Assembly: GCA_019241805.1 (NCBI GenBank) | Contig: JAFAWL010000450.1 | Location: forward strand, 1 to 8,823 | Origin: Actinomycetota bacterium | Lineage (GTDB): Bacteria; Actinomycetota; Actinomycetes; Mycobacteriales; Jatrophihabitantaceae | Length of the DNA: 8,823 nucleotides | Reading direction: 5' to 3' | Shown: positions 6,968 through 8,823 of the stretch, in pieces | Layout of the letters: every line of letters starts with the position of its first letter | How positions within the stretch are numbered: the first letter of the stretch is position 1 | Made by a program: the position numbers and the translations under genes | Notes under the pieces: model-generated | Seen by the model: the letters and a program-made list of their open reading frames with translations, nothing else | Database searches by the model: none | Told to the model about the DNA's origin: nothing

Positions 6968-7584
6968 AACCGAGCCGCCAGCACGTCGGCCCCAGGTCCG
7001 GTCAGCTCCTGCAAGCCGCGTCGCCGGCCGGTCGCGGCGAGCATGAGGGCAACCGCCGGACCTTGGGCGCGAGGCCCCGAGCCGTGTAAGAAGTCGCTGT
7101 CCGTGGCGGCCAATGTCACACCGGCGACTCGATCGCGACCTTTGATGATCGCGTTGCTTCCCGCATAGAACCTGATCGCCTGCTCTACGAACGGCATCGG
7201 GTACGTGTGCGCGATGCCGAGCGGGCGCCGGATGTCCTCGGCGTGAACCAGTGTTTCGCCGAGCCACGTCGCTTTCGGTCCCGGAGGAGCGCTGATCCCG
7301 GCGGACGCGCGGCGGAATTCGCGCAGGGTCGCTTCGGGTCCGCTTCGCCCCTCGATTGCGACCTGGGCCGCGGTGTACCGATTGAAGTTGAAGCCGGATC
7401 CGGCCAGTCGGGATATGAAGCGCCCCGGCGTCATCTTGCTCAACGACAGCAGATGCGCGAGTACATCGTGCACGCTCCACTGCGCGCAATCGGATGGCGT
7501 CTGCCATTGTTGCGGACTCAACCCGGCGAGGTCGTCGGCCAGAGCGTTACGTTCTGCGTGGATCACCGGCCAAATGTCGGCCAT
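6955..7584 (-). CDS. Maleylpyruvate isomerase-like, mycothiol-dependent (DinB-fold) family protein
   Basis: A 209-residue protein that begins MADIWPVIHAERNALADDLA and contains WSVHDVLAHLL (36-46) and GETLVHAEDIRRPLG (109-123). This is the pattern of the actinobacterial DinB-like, maleylpyruvate isomerase N-terminal family. His44, Glu110 and His114 match the spacing of the His/Glu/His metal site of mycothiol-dependent maleylpyruvate isomerase. Members are thought to be metal-dependent thiol transferases using mycothiol, in detoxification or aromatic breakdown; most substrates are unknown and no gentisate pathway gene is nearby. The ATG at 7584 was chosen because GAGGAG lies 6 bases upstream and the family N-terminus follows directly. 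An upstream in-frame ATG at 7710 would add 42 residues, part of them translated pentanucleotide repeat, and is unlikely. The 3' end overlaps the phosphoribosyltransferase gene by 13 bp. Confidence 0.87.
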   Translation of the reverse strand: MADIWPVIHAERNALADDLAGLSPQQWQTPSDCAQWSVHDVLAHLLSLSKMTPGRFISRLAGSGFNFNRYTAAQVAIEGRSGPEATLREFRRASAGISAPPGPKATWLGETLVHAEDIRRPLGIAHTYPMPFVEQAIRFYAGSNAIIKGRDRVAGVTLAATDSDFLHGSGPRAQGPAVALMLAATGRRRGLQELTGPGADVLAARFQPA

Positions 7585-7590
7585 CGTCGT

Positions 7591-7596
7591 CTCCTC
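7591..7596 (-). promoter_or_regulatory. Strong ribosome binding site of the DinB-like gene
   Basis: On the minus strand GAGGAG is followed by ACGACG and ATG 7584, a 6-base spacing. It is the best Shine-Dalgarno site in the window and fixes this start. It directly abuts, and is in phase with, the upstream 5-bp tandem repeat. Confidence 0.75.
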
Positions 7597-7640
7597 GGAT
7601 CGGGTCGGATCGGATCGCGTCGGATTGGATCGGGTCGCGG
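7596..7640. repeat. Pentanucleotide tandem repeat (CGGAT consensus)
   Basis: On the plus strand the units read CGGAT, CGGGT, CGGAT, CGGAT, CGCGT, CGGAT, TGGAT, CGGGT and a degenerate CGCGG. That is eight clear 5-bp units with substitutions but no length change. On the minus strand they form ATCCG-type units in the leader of the DinB-like gene and run straight into its GAGGAG. Substitutions in several units suggest an old rather than freshly expanded array. Confidence 0.8.
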
Positions 7641-7755
7641 CGCACGACGCCCCGCGCGGGTACAGCCTCCCGACGAATGATGGCCGCTGAAATCGACACA
7701 GGTCCAGCACTCGTTCCAGAAACCGGGCCCGGACTGCGCTTGGCGGATCTCCGGG

Positions 7756-8796
7756 CTAGCGCGCGAAGGCTCGCTCGACGGGCTCGTCGAGGGAGCAGTT
7801 GACGAGATGACACTCGGGACGCAGCCGGATGTCGAAGCGCTCCTGGACGCCGGCGCGGATGTGCGAGGCGAAACTCATCACATCGGTTGTTGTCGCGTTA
7901 CCGCGGTTGCAGACGGCCAGTGCGTGCTTGCTCGACAGTGCGACCGTTCCGCGGCCCCATTCGGCTCCGTACCCAGGGGGAAAGCCGGCCTTGTCGATCA
8001 GCCAGCCGGCCGGCAGCTTGGTGCCGAGCGGATCCGGGTAGGTGGGGCTGGCGGCGGCGGCCTCGGGCACGGTCTCGAGCACCGGGTTGATGAAGAAGGA
8101 GCCCACGCCCCACGTATCCGTATCGGCCGGGTCGTAGATAGACCCCTTCTCACGACGTAACCGTAGAACGGCCGCGCGCACTTCCCTGATGTCCGCCGTC
8201 GCGCCCGCGTCAATCCCCAGGGCCGCGACCAGCCGGTCGAATTTCAGCGGAACCGACTGCTGTGAACGGCGAAGCCGGTAGGAGACTTCCAGGACCACGT
8301 AACGATCAGTGTGTTTGAACGTCGACTGGCGATGGCTGCCGAAGCCGCACCGTTCCGGCCCCCAGGATTCCACTGCGCCCGTCGCCCGGTCGTAGACCCG
8401 CACCGAGTCGAGCACATCGGACGTCAGCGTGCCGAACGCACCGACATTCTGCACCGGGGTGCCACCGACCGAACCCGGGATCCCGGACAGCGGCTCAAGC
8501 CCGGCCAAGCCCGCGTCCACGGTCGCTGAGACCAGGAAGTCCCACTCGACGCCGGCCGCCGCACGCACGAGCGTGTCATCGATTTGGGCGCCGAGTGTGG
8601 TGATCTTGACTGCGACGCCGTCCCAGCCGCGGTCGCCGACGACGAGGTTCGAGCCACCGCCGAACACGAGTACGGGCTCACCCGAACTGTCGGCGCCGCG
8701 GATCACATCGAGCAGTTCGTCCTCCGAGCCGGCCGCGACGAACCGTCCAACGGGACCGCCGACCCGCATCGTCGTGAGGTCAGCGAAGGTCCGCAC
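7756..8796 (-). CDS. murB: UDP-N-acetylenolpyruvoylglucosamine reductase (MurB)
   Basis: A 346-residue cytoplasmic flavoenzyme that reduces UDP-GlcNAc-enolpyruvate to UDP-MurNAc with NADPH, the second committed step of peptidoglycan precursor synthesis. The FAD-binding region includes LVFGGGSNLVVGDRG (43-57) and LSGIPGSVGGTPVQNVGAFG (103-122). The catalytic serine is in GSFFINP (Ser233), followed by LPAGWLIDKAG (261-271), and the C-terminal acid is Glu328 in LRPECHL. Layout and length match the E. coli-type (type I) enzyme. In the region matching E. coli GYRDSIFKH this protein reads GSHRQSTFKH, so the usual Tyr before Arg is replaced by His with one extra residue. The start is GTG 8796: an in-frame stop at 8806-8808 excludes longer starts, and the next ATG (8769) would cut conserved sequence. 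There is no strong Shine-Dalgarno. A gap of 171 bp separates it from the downstream DinB-like gene. Confidence 0.95.
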   Translation of the reverse strand: MRTFADLTTMRVGGPVGRFVAAGSEDELLDVIRGADSSGEPVLVFGGGSNLVVGDRGWDGVAVKITTLGAQIDDTLVRAAAGVEWDFLVSATVDAGLAGLEPLSGIPGSVGGTPVQNVGAFGTLTSDVLDSVRVYDRATGAVESWGPERCGFGSHRQSTFKHTDRYVVLEVSYRLRRSQQSVPLKFDRLVAALGIDAGATADIREVRAAVLRLRREKGSIYDPADTDTWGVGSFFINPVLETVPEAAAASPTYPDPLGTKLPAGWLIDKAGFPPGYGAEWGRGTVALSSKHALAVCNRGNATTTDVMSFASHIRAGVQERFDIRLRPECHLVNCSLDEPVERAFAR

Positions 8797-8823
8797 CGGC
8801 CCAGCCTAACCCGGGATGGGGAA

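Larger units (their letters stand above)
7585..7755 (-). other. Spacer and leader between murB and the DinB-like gene
   Basis: This 171-bp gap holds the pentamer repeat and two short perfect palindromes, CCGGGCCCGG (7723-7732) and CCCGCGCGGG (7651-7660). The palindromes have no loop and no T-run, so they are weak terminator candidates. No convincing -35/-10 pair was found, so it is unclear whether the DinB-like gene has its own promoter or is read from murB. Confidence 0.4.

Noticed and set aside
7723..7732. CCGGGCCCGG palindrome after murB as a terminator
   Set aside because: It is a loopless 10-bp palindrome without a T-run, and such words are common by chance at this GC content.

Overview
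The window looks like chromosomal DNA of a high-GC actinomycete. Codons end mostly in G or C, genes are tightly packed with overlapping ends, and several gene families are typical of that phylum: a WS/DGAT-type acyltransferase, an EphD-like alpha/beta hydrolase, a mycothiol-dependent maleylpyruvate isomerase-like (DinB-fold) enzyme and actinobacterial-type MurB. The mycothiol-linked family suggests a mycothiol producer. I cannot name a genus from the sequence.

Layout, left to right. (1) Positions 1-290 hold the C-terminal end of a cation diffusion facilitator metal exporter on the plus strand. (2) 334-1701 plus is a complete WS/DGAT acyltransferase. (3) 4-nt convergent overlap: its stop and that of the next gene both lie in one CTAG. 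(4) 5690 down to 1698 on the minus strand is an apparent three-gene operon: PhzF-like isomerase, family 3 glycoside hydrolase, EphD-like alpha/beta hydrolase. The last two are joined by an ATGA overlap. (5) 5691-6298 has no intact gene. It contains a frameshifted, truncated SAM-methyltransferase remnant, a perfect 14-bp inverted repeat and some weaker repeats. (6) 6299-6967 plus is a phosphoribosyltransferase. (7) 7584 down to 6955 minus is the DinB/maleylpyruvate isomerase-like protein; it overlaps the phosphoribosyltransferase tail by 13 bp, and its leader is a pentanucleotide tandem repeat running into the ribosome binding site. (8) 8796 down to 7756 minus is a full-length murB.

Most genes are ordinary housekeeping or lipid, sugar and detoxification functions. 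I see no defence system, prophage, insertion sequence, CRISPR array or RNA gene, and no convincing new multi-gene system. The points most worth a second look are the methyltransferase relic, the pentamer-repeat leader, the 14-bp hairpin and the unusual phzF-GH3-hydrolase grouping.
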